From Sipunculus nudus (Eukaryota > Annelida > Sipuncula > Golfingiida > Sipunculidae), in contig CM049317.1 of assembly GCA_026874595.1 (NCBI GenBank), positions 46,896,401-46,960,400 on the forward strand: a stretch of DNA of 64,000 nt, given 5' to 3'. The translations under genes and the position numbers were made by a program. The notes beneath the pieces are model-generated. The model was not told the DNA's origin and made no database searches. It was given only the letters and a program-made list of their open reading frames with translations. This document shows positions 1 to 14,003 of the stretch, piece by piece; position 1 is the stretch's first letter; the number at the start of each line of letters is the position of its first letter.

Positions 1-190
1 ATGTAATAGGCCGGCTAATAACCTATACCGGAAAAATAGCCACTATGTAAAATTTGATTGTTTCATTGTCAATGGAGTGACAAAACTTTTCATATCTTCC
101 TTTCCATTAACCGCATATACTGACGTTATTCAGAAAACCGATGGGAAATTTTAATATGCCTTTTCATGTTTTTTTTTTCTACAGCGCGTG

Positions 191-245
191 ATGTCGGCGA
201 CATTTGTTTTATTTCTCTCTATGCTGATTGTTCAAGGCCAAAACA
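191..245 (+). CDS. ZP gene exon 1: start codon and signal peptide
   Basis: ATG at 191 opens MSATFVLFLSMLIVQGQN, a typical short signal peptide, followed by a GTAAGT donor after position 245 (phase 1). A polypyrimidine tract and CAG end at 184, so the exon may begin at 185 with the 5' UTR start in an exon left of the window. No promoter can be assigned in 1-184. Confidence 0.8.
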
Positions 246-3200
246 GTAAGTATTATTTTTTACCATCAAAGAAAATTTCAAATATTGAGTTAAACAAGAG
301 ACGAATCCACCTTATCTGATATAGATCAATACTGTTTTGAAATTCAAAATGTAATCACATACATGTGAATGAACAATATCTTTCTGCTCAAATTATGTAA
401 AGAACATTTAAAAATATTTCACTTCACACATACACACACGCATATATATATATATATTTGTGTCTGTTGATGCGTCCAAGAGCGGCAAATAGCTTAAATG
501 GCTTAAAATCTAACGTTTAAATATTTTGCCTTTTTTGGTATTCACGTCTAATCGTATACATGTGTATGTTAACTGCTTTTTGTTCGTTCATTACAGCGAC
601 AGAATCCTCTGTGACAGCTGGTACATCGGATGTTAGTAAGTACTAAGTGAGGCTATTTTTATGCATTTTATCTAGGTGGGCTTCAGAAAAAGATTTTTTT
701 TGCAATCTATGCGAGAAGTATTAATGGTATATGAATGAACATCGTGTGTGAGCACTAGTTGGTCCAGCTTTTCTAGACCATTTTTTATTGTCAGAACTGT
801 CGGATACACAAATATTTTCTTGAAAGTACCACTCCCGAAAATTCGACCCACAAACACTTGGCTACAGTTTTGCATGTAAGGTTAGATCAGGGGTTTTAGC
901 ACTTGTCATTATAATCTTATTGTTATCTTCAGTTATGCAGCTCAAAGAACGTTTGTTGAACTTCAAGGCAAAAAGGAACGTCACTACTGACAAGATTTGT
1001 TTTTAGTATTGCTAGACTTGACAGGTAAATAAAATAGACATTAATAATTATATAATTTTTATATAAAATTAATTCTAGTTCTGGCAAAGAGAAAAGTCCA
1101 CTTCTGTCTTTATTTAGGTTGACACAAAACCAAAGGTAAAAATGCATTTATGTTTATTTGACAACGGGTACTTTATGGAAGTGAAAAAAATAATAAGCGT
1201 GTTTTGTTTTCCCTTTTTGTAGCCACAGTTCAGCCAAATCCAGTGACGTCACCAACAGGCAGTAAGTGATGAACCTTGTCTCTATAGATGCATATAAATG
1301 ACAACCATTGATTACATCAAAAACCCAGTGATTACCTCAAAAACGCAGTTATAATCTCTCAAACCGAGTGATTACCTAAAAAAACCCGGTTATTACCTCA
1401 AACATTCAGTGATTACCACAAAAACCTAGTTATTGACTCAATAACCCAGTGATTACCTCCAAATCCAAGTGATTACTTTAAAAAATATTTATTAAAAAAA
1501 AACAGATTTATTAAAAAACCAATGATGACCTCAAAACCCAGTGATTACCTTACAAACCCAGTGAATACATAAAAAACAGTAATTGCTTCAAAAACCCAGT
1601 GATTACCTAAAAGCCCAGTGCTTACCTCGAAAACCAAGTCATTACTCCAAAACCAGTGATTACCTCGTAAGTCCAGTGATTCATTCAAAATCTCAGTGAT
1701 TCCATAAAAACCCAGTGATAACCTCAAAACTCAGTGATCACTTCAAAAACCCAGTGATTACCTCAAAAACCAATTGATTACCACAAACACCCAGTGATTA
1801 CCACAAATACCCAGTGATTTCCCCTAAGACCCATGCAGTGATTACTTCAAATGCCAGTGATTATACTTAAGAAACAGTGATTGCGTTAAAAACAAGTGAT
1901 TACTTCACAACAACGATTCAAAATCCGTTTTAACTTGCCCGTATTTAGACTATTTATGCATATGAAAGAGAAATGACAAGTACTTTCTTACAGTAAACAA
2001 TGAGATTTTTTGCTTTGTAACTGCAGCTACCAGGAACGCTGTGAAAGCAACGAACGGGAGTAAGTGGAGAACCTAAGCAAATCACTTTAAAAGTCTCTGC
2101 TTATACCTGATAATGGTTTTCCGTAGACATCAATTTATTGTGCATAGATTTTCTTCTTCTAGATTTACCCCAGTCATTGATCAATTGATTAAGAGATTTT
2201 TATATCATCTAGCATTGTTTTTAGTCTAGGTCTATACACAGTACAGTCCTGCAAAGCTACCACATCAGAAAGACGAACAACCCACTATGACGACCACTTT
2301 TCTGGACAGACCGAGCAGATAACGATATATTACCAATAAAGTCCAGCTCATGCAGAGGTCCAATGAGTGGTCTTGACATTGCGATTTTAATGTGTAGAAG
2401 TATCGATAGTCAGTTAGGCTGTACTATGTAGAGGCCTAGATAGTGGTTTTGTTAGTGGGATTTTACTATGTAGAAGTCTAGATAGTGGTCTTGTCAGTCG
2501 GATTTTACAATGTTTCTTATCAAAATGATATGATCAGATGATAAATAAATCTCTGTAAAAAAGTCCTTTCTCTAGCCGAACGAAGTTAGTAACATAGCGA
2601 CCACAAGAACAGTAATTATTACGAACTTCTCGAGGGAAAAACTTCTTTTTAAGCGTAAATATAACTAATTAATCTCTTATTTAAATTAACCTCTTACTTC
2701 AAACCAGAAATGTTGAAAACGAATCACCAAAGCCGTCATGTGACTGTAGGAATGGGCTGGATAAAATCTAAAAGACATTTGTCATGTTGATTTGTTCGCT
2801 GTTTGAAACCTAGTTTACAACTTGTAAAGTTCAATGCCGATTCATTTAGAAAAATGATTTGAAATTCAGTATTTACTTCAAAAACCCAGTGCTTACTTAA
2901 ATATCAGTAATTCCATAAAAACCCAGTGATTACCTTAAAACCCAGTGATCACGTCCAAACTCAGTGATTACCTCAAAGACCCAGTAATTACCCAAAAGAC
3001 CCAATAATTAGCCCAAAGACCAAGTGATTACTTAAAAAAAGTGATTCCGTCAAAACCAAGTGATTACTTCACAACAACTTTTGAAAAATCAGTTTTAACT
3101 TGCGCGTATTTAGACTATTTATGCTTATGAAAGTGAAGTGGCATGTCTTTTCTTACATAAAAGAATGAGTTTTGCTTCGTAACTGCAGCTACCGGGAAGG

Positions 3201-6200
3201 CAGTGAAAGCATCGAACGGAAGCAGTTCACTTATAACATGCCTCGGCTTATGCCTGATAATGGTTTCCGCAGACATCATTTTTTGCGCACAGCTTTTCTT
3301 CTTCTAATTTTTTACTTTCTTTTTTCATCTCTGAACGCTCAGTCATTTATCAATTGATTTAGAGATTTTTATATCATTTTGCATCGTTTTTAATCTAGGT
3401 CTATATGCAGTACAGTCATGCCAAACTATTACATCAGAAACACGAACAGCCGGCTATGACGACCACTTTCAGAACAGACCGAGTATAGTAGATAACGACT
3501 TATTACCATTAAATTAACTCATGTGGAGGCTCAGTTAGTGGTCTTGTCATTGCGATTTTAATATGTATAGGTATCGATAGTCAGTGGGATTGTACCATGT
3601 AGAGGTCTGGATGGTGGTCTTGTCTTTGTGATATTACTATGTTTCCTATCAACATAATTTGTTCACTGCTTGAATTTTAGTTTACAACTTGGTAAGTTCG
3701 ATGCCGATCCATTTAGACAAAAGTCTTGAAATTCAGTATATTGCCACTGACCTCAGAACGTTTCTTTACTGATGCTCTTGTGTTCACGTCAAGATCCGCC
3801 CAGGACATTTAAAGGCAGTCCAAGAGAGTGTGTAAGTGTGTCATAATTGTCATTTTACTACCTTTAAATCGTACCCATTGGTATGTTTTTACATGATGCA
3901 TTCATGGGAAATTATGTCATTGTCGGGCTTGATAGGTCATGCTATCATCGTCTTTTTAAACCCCATCCGGCTCATGTTTGAGCCGATATATGCATGTAAA
4001 GAACGTAAAATACACACCATAATGTTATCTTCTTTTTGGAGTTCACAAATGATGTATTAGCATGCGAAAACCAATGTTTCCGTCTCAGTTCGTATCTTAT
4101 AATATATCTTCGTGGTCATGTGGTAGAACTGGACTTTTACAGGTTCCTATGATTATCTATCCATCCCGTGTGATTCTGACTACAACTGCACGGCTTCGAA
4201 CAGTTTCTGCACGGACAACGGTACTCAGAAAGTCTGTGCCTGTGACATGCAGAAGAATTACCACAAAGTCTTTGGACGAAATGTCTGCCGTGAGTAAACA
4301 TTCTACCTAACATATCTAGATAGTACCCTCGAAACACTCATAACAAAGATACCAATTAATTTCAGTCGATAAAGAATAAAGTACGAACCCCAAGTATAAA
4401 CATTCAACTAAGTCGAAGATTTTCGACGTTTTCACCAGAAACTCATCCAAAGCATATTTATAAATGTTTATGATAGACATATCTTTTTCTGCAATGATAA
4501 CAATGATTTGCATACATATATAACAGTCACATACACGTACTTTACACATAAAAAGGAATCTAATGTATTTTTGTCTAATAAAGAATTGTACCATCTTGCA
4601 CAACTGTTACTCAGAACTCTTATTCAATCAACTGTATGAGAAACATACAGTTATAAGAAATTTACCTTTAAATAAAAAAAATGTTACCTAGGCTTTTTCT
4701 AAACGCTGATTTCCAACTGTTAAAAACAGTTGTGAATTCACAGCTTTGAGCACTGTACAGACGGCCATGACCTTTGCTATGCTACCTGCAGCTCCACAAC
4801 CATTTCTGCTTTGTTTTTTTTTCTTTAGTTTTCAACAGCAGCTCAGATCGCTGTGCAAAGTTAATATATTATAAAAAATGCCAGCTAAAATCATTCAGCA
4901 TTGGGTTAGCTATTAATGAAATTGACAAAATATTTGTTAAATATGCTCTCATGTTTTCTTATACAAGACAGCCTCTAATGGATAAGGAAAAGGTGTTATT
5001 TTAAATATATAGATATACCGACTGAAACTCAACTGAAACGGCCTGTTTGCTATATGAGTGGTTGTTTCAGTTCCAGATATATTCGGCCTTGAATATGTTT
5101 CTTAGTACCGACCGTAGGGTTAATGGCAGGAATTAAAACGTGCAGTTAAGGAATCCTGAAACGTTGTGGAGCAGTGCACACTGTTAGATTTATAACATAT
5201 TAATTGAGGAATCTGCAACCTGTATGCCTCCAAAGCTTAACGTGTTCGTGAAGGCAATCGTTTATTTAATAAAAGATTGCAGTTTAAAAGCTGAAAGAGG
5301 CAGCAAGGAATTGTTTAAAAAATGTCAGCTTTTTACCTCTGGTGGCCGATTTCTTTAAACTGACACAGCCAATAGAAAAAAATGACAAGGAATGATAATA
5401 CCACATCACATACTGTATTGTGTAACATAAATACATTCCATGGTTGCTCAGTTTAATTTATTTCAGTTCACCAGTCTCAGCTCGGTGACCTCTGTGACCC
5501 CAAAAAGACTACCTGTGTTGTCGTGAACTCGGAGTGTCGTTACGACAAGAGTAACTCCGGCGGCAGAACATGTCAGTGCAGAGACGGCTGGGTGACGTAC
5601 ACAGAGAGCGACGGCAGTCAAGCCTGTGGTATGTATGATCAGTTCAGATTTTTATTGCAATGACCGAAATTTTCTTAAAGGAGATTTTAATCACGATCCC
5701 CCCCCCCCCTTTTCGACCTATAAATTTGAAGGACAGAATAAAACTTTACGCATCCCGAGGAGAGCGCTCGAAGTAACGCCTCTCATCGGTTTCTTCTCTA
5801 TTTCTGCAGGCGTGAGTTTTATATAAGTCTGTTGGCATTCCCGGCACGTTTTTTCACATGGCCGACGTTGTTGTTCGCCGCTTTTTAAGTCTCCTTTCCG
5901 TCCTGGTATGATAAGGTCGGAGTCTCAATTTGTCTTTCCTGTAAAAATTAACCGGTCTGAAGTCGTTTTGTGTTCAAGGTAACAAAACCTGATGAGCATA
6001 CTTATGGTGCGTTAATTCACTCAAATGGCCTATAAATATGTCGACTACATCATGTGCGTGTTTTAACAACTGTAGGTGTTTGAATATTAAAACTTTTCAA
6101 ATAACAAAACATTAAACACAGCTTTGCACAAACGTTTACCAGTCAGTATATGTTATACTGGATTAAATACAAAAAATACATACGGTTACATGCTCAGTGA

Positions 6201-6582
6201 TTTTTGAAGACCAACTGTCTGTGCAGGAAAGGTGTTGACCCGGACAAAGGAGCCAAAGTGCAAGGACTGTGAGGAAAATGAAGGCATCTGCTTCCAGAAA
6301 GAAAAAGGAAAACTCCCCGTGGGTTGTCAATGCCCTGCCTCTAGGTCGGGGGAATTATGTGAAAAACTTCATGGTAAGTTCATAACCATCAGGGATATGT
6401 GAGGGATCAGTTAGATGTAATACCCGTATGCTACACCCAGACAAAAGTCGTAACGCAGTCTTCCAGAAATGGAATTTATATTATAAACAGGCACTATCCG
6501 CCCATTTGCTGTACGTCAAATGCTGTTCCTAAACGAAATCTGAAAGCCTTGTGAACAGGGTATAATATTATGGGAAGTTGAC

Positions 6583-6641
<59 letters not shown>

Positions 6642-9600
6642 CACCAGAAATCGGTGACAATATGTACGGTGTTTTGTATCATAGTTTAACGAAGTCTGTT
6701 CTCTATTGATATTGACGTGAAACGTCATCCTAAAGCGTTGACAGATCTTGATTGTATATATATATATTGTGTATTCTTGTATGGAATCCCATCGGCTATC
6801 AGCTGATTTATCCTTGTCACGCATCGTGTGTAATTGTTACATTTGGTATGTGGGTCGCCATGGTGACGCTAACAGTCAAACTAGGTCACATATATCCTTA
6901 TATGGGACACTTGAGAAATAAGCCAATCAGAGAACCGGATCGCCGTATTGTGACGACGATTGTGACGTCAGAGTTCAGGGAGAGACGCTGGAAGCTGCCT
7001 TGAGTTGGGTCTTGAAGCTTGAGGTGGCAGCACGCACGCACGAACATTGAAACGCCAGGAACGGCATAGAAGCAAGCTTCTGCATGAGGCAAGGACCCAG
7101 CTCATAAGAACTCAGCCGTGCTGCCGAAAGAGCTTCGTATTGGCGATATAGAGAGAGCGCGTTTGTCACCTGCCGGCCTAGTTCAGCTTGACCTAGATAC
7201 ATAACCGCCGTAAGCCGTGAACCCATTGCTACACGAGCAAGGTCAAGGACTCTAAGCTCAACGTAAACAAAGGGCGCTATTGCATTCATGTGAACGTGAA
7301 CCTACCCGGGTCGCTGACAAGCAAGATCAGTTGAAGATCGCTAAACTCAGAAAGACTATATGCTGCTAACCACACGCTAGATTCTACACAAAACAGTAAC
7401 CAGAGATCTCTGAAGGAACTGGACTTTATTGGTTTTTATACAAACCACGGACTCAGTAAATATCCTGTATTTTTAATGTGAAGAACTGTCGTATTGACAC
7501 ATCAACGCACACACTCAATGACTCACACTTGTGTCTCTGTAAGTATTGTCTTGAATATATTTGTGAATTTAACCTCATGTCTCATAGTTTCTATTGATCT
7601 GGGTGTATGATTGTCTGGTATTTTTTATACACGTCCTTAAAAGAACCTGGAAATGTCACCTGTAATGACCGGGATCTAATTTCTTGATTAATGAAATCAA
7701 GTGGCGAGCGTTAACCCATCCTATTGTTTTATAGGATATATCCGTTGTAAAGTTTTCACGTTAAGTTAGGGGTGACATTGTATGGCGAGCGCGCCAGGAT
7801 ATAATTAGCCTTAAAAAACTGGCTAATTACAGTAAGTTTCAGAAGTTTTGAACTAAGAAAACAGTACTGAAACCAGACATTCATATACTCAAACTAGAGT
7901 TGATCTGAATTAATAATTGGAAATGACACCAAACTGATGTTATAGTGTATACTTGCTCAATGAAATTACCCCACTATTAGGAGTTAATATTTATTCAGTG
8001 AGAATATTACCTGAAGCACAACATTGTTTCAGGATTAGCATATACCTTGAAGATTTGGCTAGAACACATGCATGTTTTGTGAGTAATGCTAGTTCAGTGA
8101 TACCTGAACATCATTACTGATTTGATATAAACCCAGATTAGAGTGAAAATTTTTGATGTTGTTAGATACGCCCTGGTATAATTTTTCCTACACTGGTTTG
8201 TGATTGGTCACGTGGTAGGGTCTCTTTACAGGTAAGTTTACCCCTCCCGATTGGCATGGTAATCATAGGTGCATGGTGTTTATTGATATCTTGATATCCA
8301 TCCGTCCATCCGTCTGACCCTTCGTCCGACCTTCCGTCCGTCCGTATAAGTAGATTTTTGATGCGTAGAGCTACCGTAGTGTTATTGTACGGATACCGCC
8401 GGTTCGTTAGGTTGGCTTTAACAGTACGTATTTACGAATTTTTAAGAGCGGATATTACTAGATACTGGAATCTTACTAGGTTAGAGCGTTACCATGGAAA
8501 CGTTAGAGTCACTTGTTAGATGCGGACAGGCCTTGGGGCTTAAGGACCAGGCTTTACAAGATTATGTTGAGGCTAGACGGCGTGCGGATGAAGAACGTGA
8601 GGAAAGAGCCAGGCAACGTGAATTAGAGCGCGAGCGAGAGGCTAGAGCCCACGAATTAGAGGTTCTAAGGTTAAAGTCTGACTCTGGGGTTAAAGAAGAG
8701 AGAAGTAGGGATGTATTCCCGAAAATCCAGCTTCCACCTTTTGATGAGGCTCACGATCAGCTAGATGCGTTTCTTGAGCGATTTGAACGATTAGCTGTAT
8801 GTCAAGGCTATGATAGGGAGAATTGGGCGTTACCCCTGAGTCCGTTACTGCGGGGTAAGGCGCTAGGGACTTACACACAGTTATCGGTTAGTGAGGCCAT
8901 GGATTACGATAAGTTAAAGATAGCCTTGTTAAAGCGATACCAAATGACCGAAGAGGGTTATCGACACAAGTTTCGGACTTGTAGGCCTGAGCGAGGCGAA
9001 ACGCCGAGTCAGTTTGCGGTGAGACTGAGTGGATACCTAGACCATTGGATAGGGATGGCAGGGGTCGGAGGTGACTACGACGGGGTAGTTAACCTGTTGA
9101 TGTGTGAGCAGTTCGTAAACTGCTGTAGTAGGGATCTCTCTATGTTTTTGAAAGAGAGACGGTGTCGTGACTTTGATAGTATGGTAGACTTAGCCGAGAG
9201 TTTTACGGAGGCTCACGGTGTACACAGCCTTACAGCAGGTCCTCGTTATGGCAATAATGTGCCGCGTCCAGCGCAACCGGTATCTCAGCCTAGAGAGAAG
9301 CGAGAGGTTGAGCGCAGTCCGGGCGGTCAGACATTTAAGCCATCAGGAGGCATCAGATGTTATTTATGTAATGAACTGGGACATAAGGCGCGGGAATGTA
9401 AGACTAGTGCCCGGTCGAGGCCTAGGTCTTCCCCTCAAGTAGGGCGTGCTGCTGGCGATCAGCAGAGGTATAGGACTAATTTTAGCCCCCCGTATAACCC
9501 AAAACAGAAACCGGAGACTATGTCAATGGCAGTAGTCGAGGCGGAAACGGAGACAGTCGGTGCGGTGAAACCGGAAGTAGAGAGTCCGAGTCAGTCGTTA

Positions 9601-12600
9601 GGATTTGCTGCCCAGACAGAAGGCGGAATCTCGTTACCTGTGTGTGAAGGGCTGGTGAATGGTAAGTCAGCGAGGGTGCTGCGGGATTCGGGATGTTCCT
9701 CGGCAGGAATACGTGAGTCGTACGTGGAGCCGAATCAGTTCACCGGACACCAGGTCGAGTGTAGGTTGTTCGACGGGTCTGTAAGACAATTTCCTACGGC
9801 TAGGATTAATGTGGACTGTGCGTACTTTGTCGGTACTATCGAGGCAATGGTGGTCGGGGATGCTGTATGTGATTTAGCGCTAGGTAACGTAGCGGGAGCG
9901 CGTGGTCCGTATGATCCGGACCCGACGTGGAAGTCTGAGCGGTCCTCAGGCATAGTGTGTGACGGTGTAGAGTCACAAATGGAGGTGTCGTCCGCGGTGG
10001 AGACACGGAGCGCTGCACGAGAGAAACAGATACCGACGCGTAGCTTGAATGTTGCAAGCCCAGTTGCCGATGTGAGTCCGGCCGAATTTTTGAAGGCGCA
10101 GGAGGAGGATGGGTCTTTAGCGCCGTATTGGAGGCTAGCTAGAGAGGCTAGAAATGATAGTCCATTTAGAATTGAGGACGGATATTTAGTTCGGGTTGTG
10201 AGTGATAAACGGGGAGATCAAGATGGATCTCGAGTGGTGGTACCTCAGACGTTACGGTACGACGTAATGAGGATGGGCCACGAAGCGGTTATGGCGGGCC
10301 ATCAGGGCATAGACAGAACGCACGACCGCGTGAGAACTCAGTTTTTCTGGAAAGGGATGTATAATGACATTGCTGAGTTTTGCAAGTCCTGTCCCATTTG
10401 CCAGAAAACCATACCGAAAGGCAAGGTGCCTGGAGCTACGTTAGGCCAGATGCCATTAATTGATGAGCCCTGGCGTAGAATTTCGATGGATCTGGTTGGG
10501 CCGATCCATCCAGCGTCTGAGAGAGGTCACAGGTATATTCTGACCGTTATGGATTATGCCACTAGATATCCGGAGGCTGTTGCTTTAAAGAACATAGATA
10601 CAGTCTCTGTGGCTGATGCGCTAGTTGATATTTATGCGCGGTTAGGAGTGCCGTCAGAGGTGCTTACTGACATGGGAACACAATTTACGTCAGACCTCAT
10701 GCAAGAAGTTAGCCGTGTTTTGTCTGTAAGACAGCTCACCACTACTCCTTACCATCCTATGTGCAACGGAATGGTGGAGAGATTCAATGGAACGTTAAAG
10801 TTAATGTTGAAACGGATGTGCGAGGAAAGACCGCGAGATTGGGATCGGTACCTCAGCGCCGTGCTTTTTGCGTACCGAGAAGCGCCACATGAGAGCACAG
10901 GGTTCTCACCCTTTGAGTTGCTCTATGGTAGGATCGTTAGAGGACCGATGCGGATTCTAAGGGATCTGTGGACCAAGCGAGATACTAGCGTCGAGACTAA
11001 AACCACGTACCAATACGTCCTGGACCTACAAGACAAACTAAGCGACACATGCGCGTTAGCTAGAGAGGCGTTGAACAAATCAGCGAACAGACACAGACTG
11101 TTATATGATAGAGGTAAATGCACGCGCAGGTTTGAGGCCGGAGACGAAGTTTTGTTGTTACTCCCGACGGAGCGGAACAAATTAATGGTACAGTGGAAAG
11201 GCCCCTATACTATTGTAAACAGGGTTGGGGACTTAGACTATCGGATTAAGATTGGCGATAAGGTTAAAACCTTCCACGTGAATATGCTGAAACGGTACCA
11301 TGCTAGAAACGAGCCCCAGCATATTCTGGCAGCGGTAGCCAAGGGCGCACCTGATTCTATACATGATCCTGACGGTGTAGACGGGGAAACAGAGCACTGA
11401 TAGACCTAAGACAAAGAAGGCTTTGCGAGCATTCCTAGGTCTTACAGGGTACTATCGTAAATTCGTGCCAAACTATGCGGAAATAGCGGTGCCCTTGACT
11501 GATCTAACGCGTAAAGGTCAACCTAACAAACTAGACTGGAAACCCGTACACGAGAACGTGTACTGTTCTCTAAAGGCTAAACTGTCAGACCCTCCCATAC
11601 TGAAGCTACCTGATTTCAGTAAACGATTTTATTTGAAATGTGATGCATCTGATGTGGGTATTGGCTGTATCCTGATGCAAAGACACGAGGGGATCATGCA
11701 CCCAGTAGCTTATGCCAGTCGTAAACTATTGCCCAGGGAGAGAAATTACTCCACCATCGAGAAAGAGTCATTAGCAATTGTATGGTCTGTACAGAAATTT
11801 GAGATGTACCTGGCTTGTAGACCGTTCACCATTCAGACCGACCACAAACCATTAAAGTGTATTAGCAAATCAAAATGTGCTAATAAGAGAGTAATGAGAT
11901 GGGCACTGGTTCTACAAGAGTTTAGATTTGATATTGAAGCAGTGTCAGGTAAACTAAACCATGGACCTGATTTTCTTAGCAGACTGCCTGAGTGTTAGGA
12001 TGTAATGAGCTATAATGTTTAGCCAGTTAAGTCTAAACATGTACAAGATTTTTGCCCTGTGTCATAGACCGTGGGCATGTACTAATGACAACTTGTTACA
12101 TGACCCTTATGTATTGCTATGTATTGCTACATGTAAATATGTTTAGCTGGACCCTGTAAGATAGAACGATACGATGTATCGAGAAAATACTGTGTATTTT
12201 CCTTAAAAGGAGGGGGTGATGTCACCAGAAATTGGTGACAATATGTACGGTGTTTTGTATCATAGTTTAACGAAGTCTGTTCTCTATTGATATTGACGTG
12301 AAACGTCATCCTAAAGCGTTGACAGATCTTGATTGTATATATATATATTGTGTATTCTTGTATGGAATCCCATCGGCTATCAGCTGATTTATCCTTGTCA
12401 CGCATCGTGTGTAATTGTTACATTTGGTATGTGGGTCGCCATGGTGACGCTAACAGTCAAACTAGGTCACATATATCCTTATATGGGACACTTGAGAAAT
12501 AAGCCAATCAGAGAACCGGATCGCCGTATTGTGACGACGATTGTGACGTCAGAGTTCAGGGAGAGACGCTGGAAGCTGCCTTGAGTTGGGTCTTGAAGCT

Positions 12601-13397
12601 TGAGGTGGCAGCACGCACGCACGAACATTGAAACGCCAGGAACGGCATAGAAGCAAGCTTCTGCATGAGGCAAGGACCCAGCTCATAAGAACTCAGCCGT
12701 GCTGCCGAAAGAGCTTCGTATTGGCGATATAGAGAGAGCGCGTTTGTCACCTGCCGGCCTAGTTCAGCTTGACCTAGATACATAACCGCCGTAAGCCGTG
12801 AACCCATTGCTACACGAGCAAGGTCAAGGACTCTAAGCTCAACGTAAACAAAGGGCGCTATTGCATTCATGTGAACGTGAACCTACCCGGGTCGCTGACA
12901 AGCAAGATCAGTTGAAGATCGCTAAACTCAGAAAGACTATATGCTGCTAACCACACGCTAGATTCTACACAAAACAGTAACCAGAGATCTCTGAAGGAAC
13001 TGGACTTTATTGGTTTTTATACAAACCACGGACTCAGTAAATATCCTGTATTTTTAATGTGAAGAACTGTCGTATTGACACATCAACGCACACACTCAAT
13101 GACTCACACTTGTGTCTCTGTAAGTATTGTCTTGAATATATTTGTGAATTTAACCTCATGTCTCATAGTTTCTATTGATCTGGGTGTATGATTGTCTGGT
13201 ATTTTTTATACACGTCCTTAAAAGAACCTGGAAATGTCACCTGTAATGACCGGGATCTAATTTCTTGATTAATGAAATCAAGTGGCGAGCGTTAACCCAT
13301 CCTATTGTTTTATAGGATATATCCGTTGTAAAGTTTTCACGTTAAGTTAGGGGTGACATATATATATATATATATGAAATTATTTTGATATGTTTTG

Positions 13398-13431
<34 letters not shown>

Positions 13432-13939
13432 ATACTATATAAAGGAGTTTTATATAAAGAAAACGTAAATCACATATCAATGGTTTAAGGTTGGAGGCCT
13501 AATGACCCTTGACCTTCAACTGGTTTATAGTGGACCCCTTTTGGTCATACTAATATTATATGCTGACGGGGAAAGCTTGATCACAAGTCTGCGCAGTGAT
13601 AAAATTTTCTGAACATATACCCTGTTTGTGAAAATGATAATATTGAACTGAGCTGCGGCTTGGAGGAAACAAGTGGCTGCCAACATTGCCAGCGTTTCAT
13701 TTTTTTCACTTTTTTAAATATAAGACCCCTGAGTTTCAGCATTTTACCCAAGATTTACATGTATCATGTCAGAGACTAAAAGGCAACGCGAGAGTCCCCT
13801 TTTTCCACAAATTTGTTCAAACAAAATGGGCTCAAACGTTAATTTAAAAATCACTTAGACTTGTTCTCCAGGTTTGTCAATGTCGTCAGTTTTTCTCCAA
13901 GTGTTTGAGGATGATCAAAAGGTAACCAAAGTTGTTACA

Positions 13940-14003
<64 letters not shown>

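Larger units (their letters stand above)
1740..3740. repeat. Local segmental duplication (about 1.1-kb unit) spanning exon 4
   Basis: Two tandem segments, about 1740-2870 and 2870-3740, align along most of their length: the CAGTGATTACC repeat, the micro-exon, the following GCCTGATAATGG/ACCTGATAATGG stretch, a TCTAGGTCTATA segment, AGTGGTCTTGNCATTGCGA and TAGTTTACAACTTG. The second copy carries several deletions. Roughly 80% identity by eye. Confidence 0.75.
6639..13358 (+). mobile_element. Ty3/Gypsy LTR retrotransposon, Gmr1-like, RT-deleted
   Basis: A 6.7-kb element in sense orientation inside intron 7 of the ZP gene. It has 1139-bp LTRs with 7-bp inverted ends (TGTCACC/GGTGACA), a possible primer-binding site, a gag-protease-integrase ORF, then a separate ORF with only the RT connection segment and RNase H, and a polypurine tract. 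Integrase lies upstream of the RT/RNase H part, the reverse of ordinary Gypsy order and as reported for Gmr1-like elements. The RT fingers/palm region with its catalytic aspartates is absent. Comparing the LTRs by eye gives a single difference (C/T at the 14th base), so insertion was very recent. Confidence 0.93.

Noticed and set aside
185-190. Upstream in-frame extension of the ZP protein before ATG 191
   Set aside because: Only two codons follow the apparent acceptor, and the hydrophobic signal peptide begins directly at the ATG.
6752-7289. ORFs of 64-104 codons in the LTR (and their copies at 12,333-12,870)
   Set aside because: Identical in both LTRs, overlapping on opposite strands, without recognisable domains. 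They are non-coding LTR sequence.
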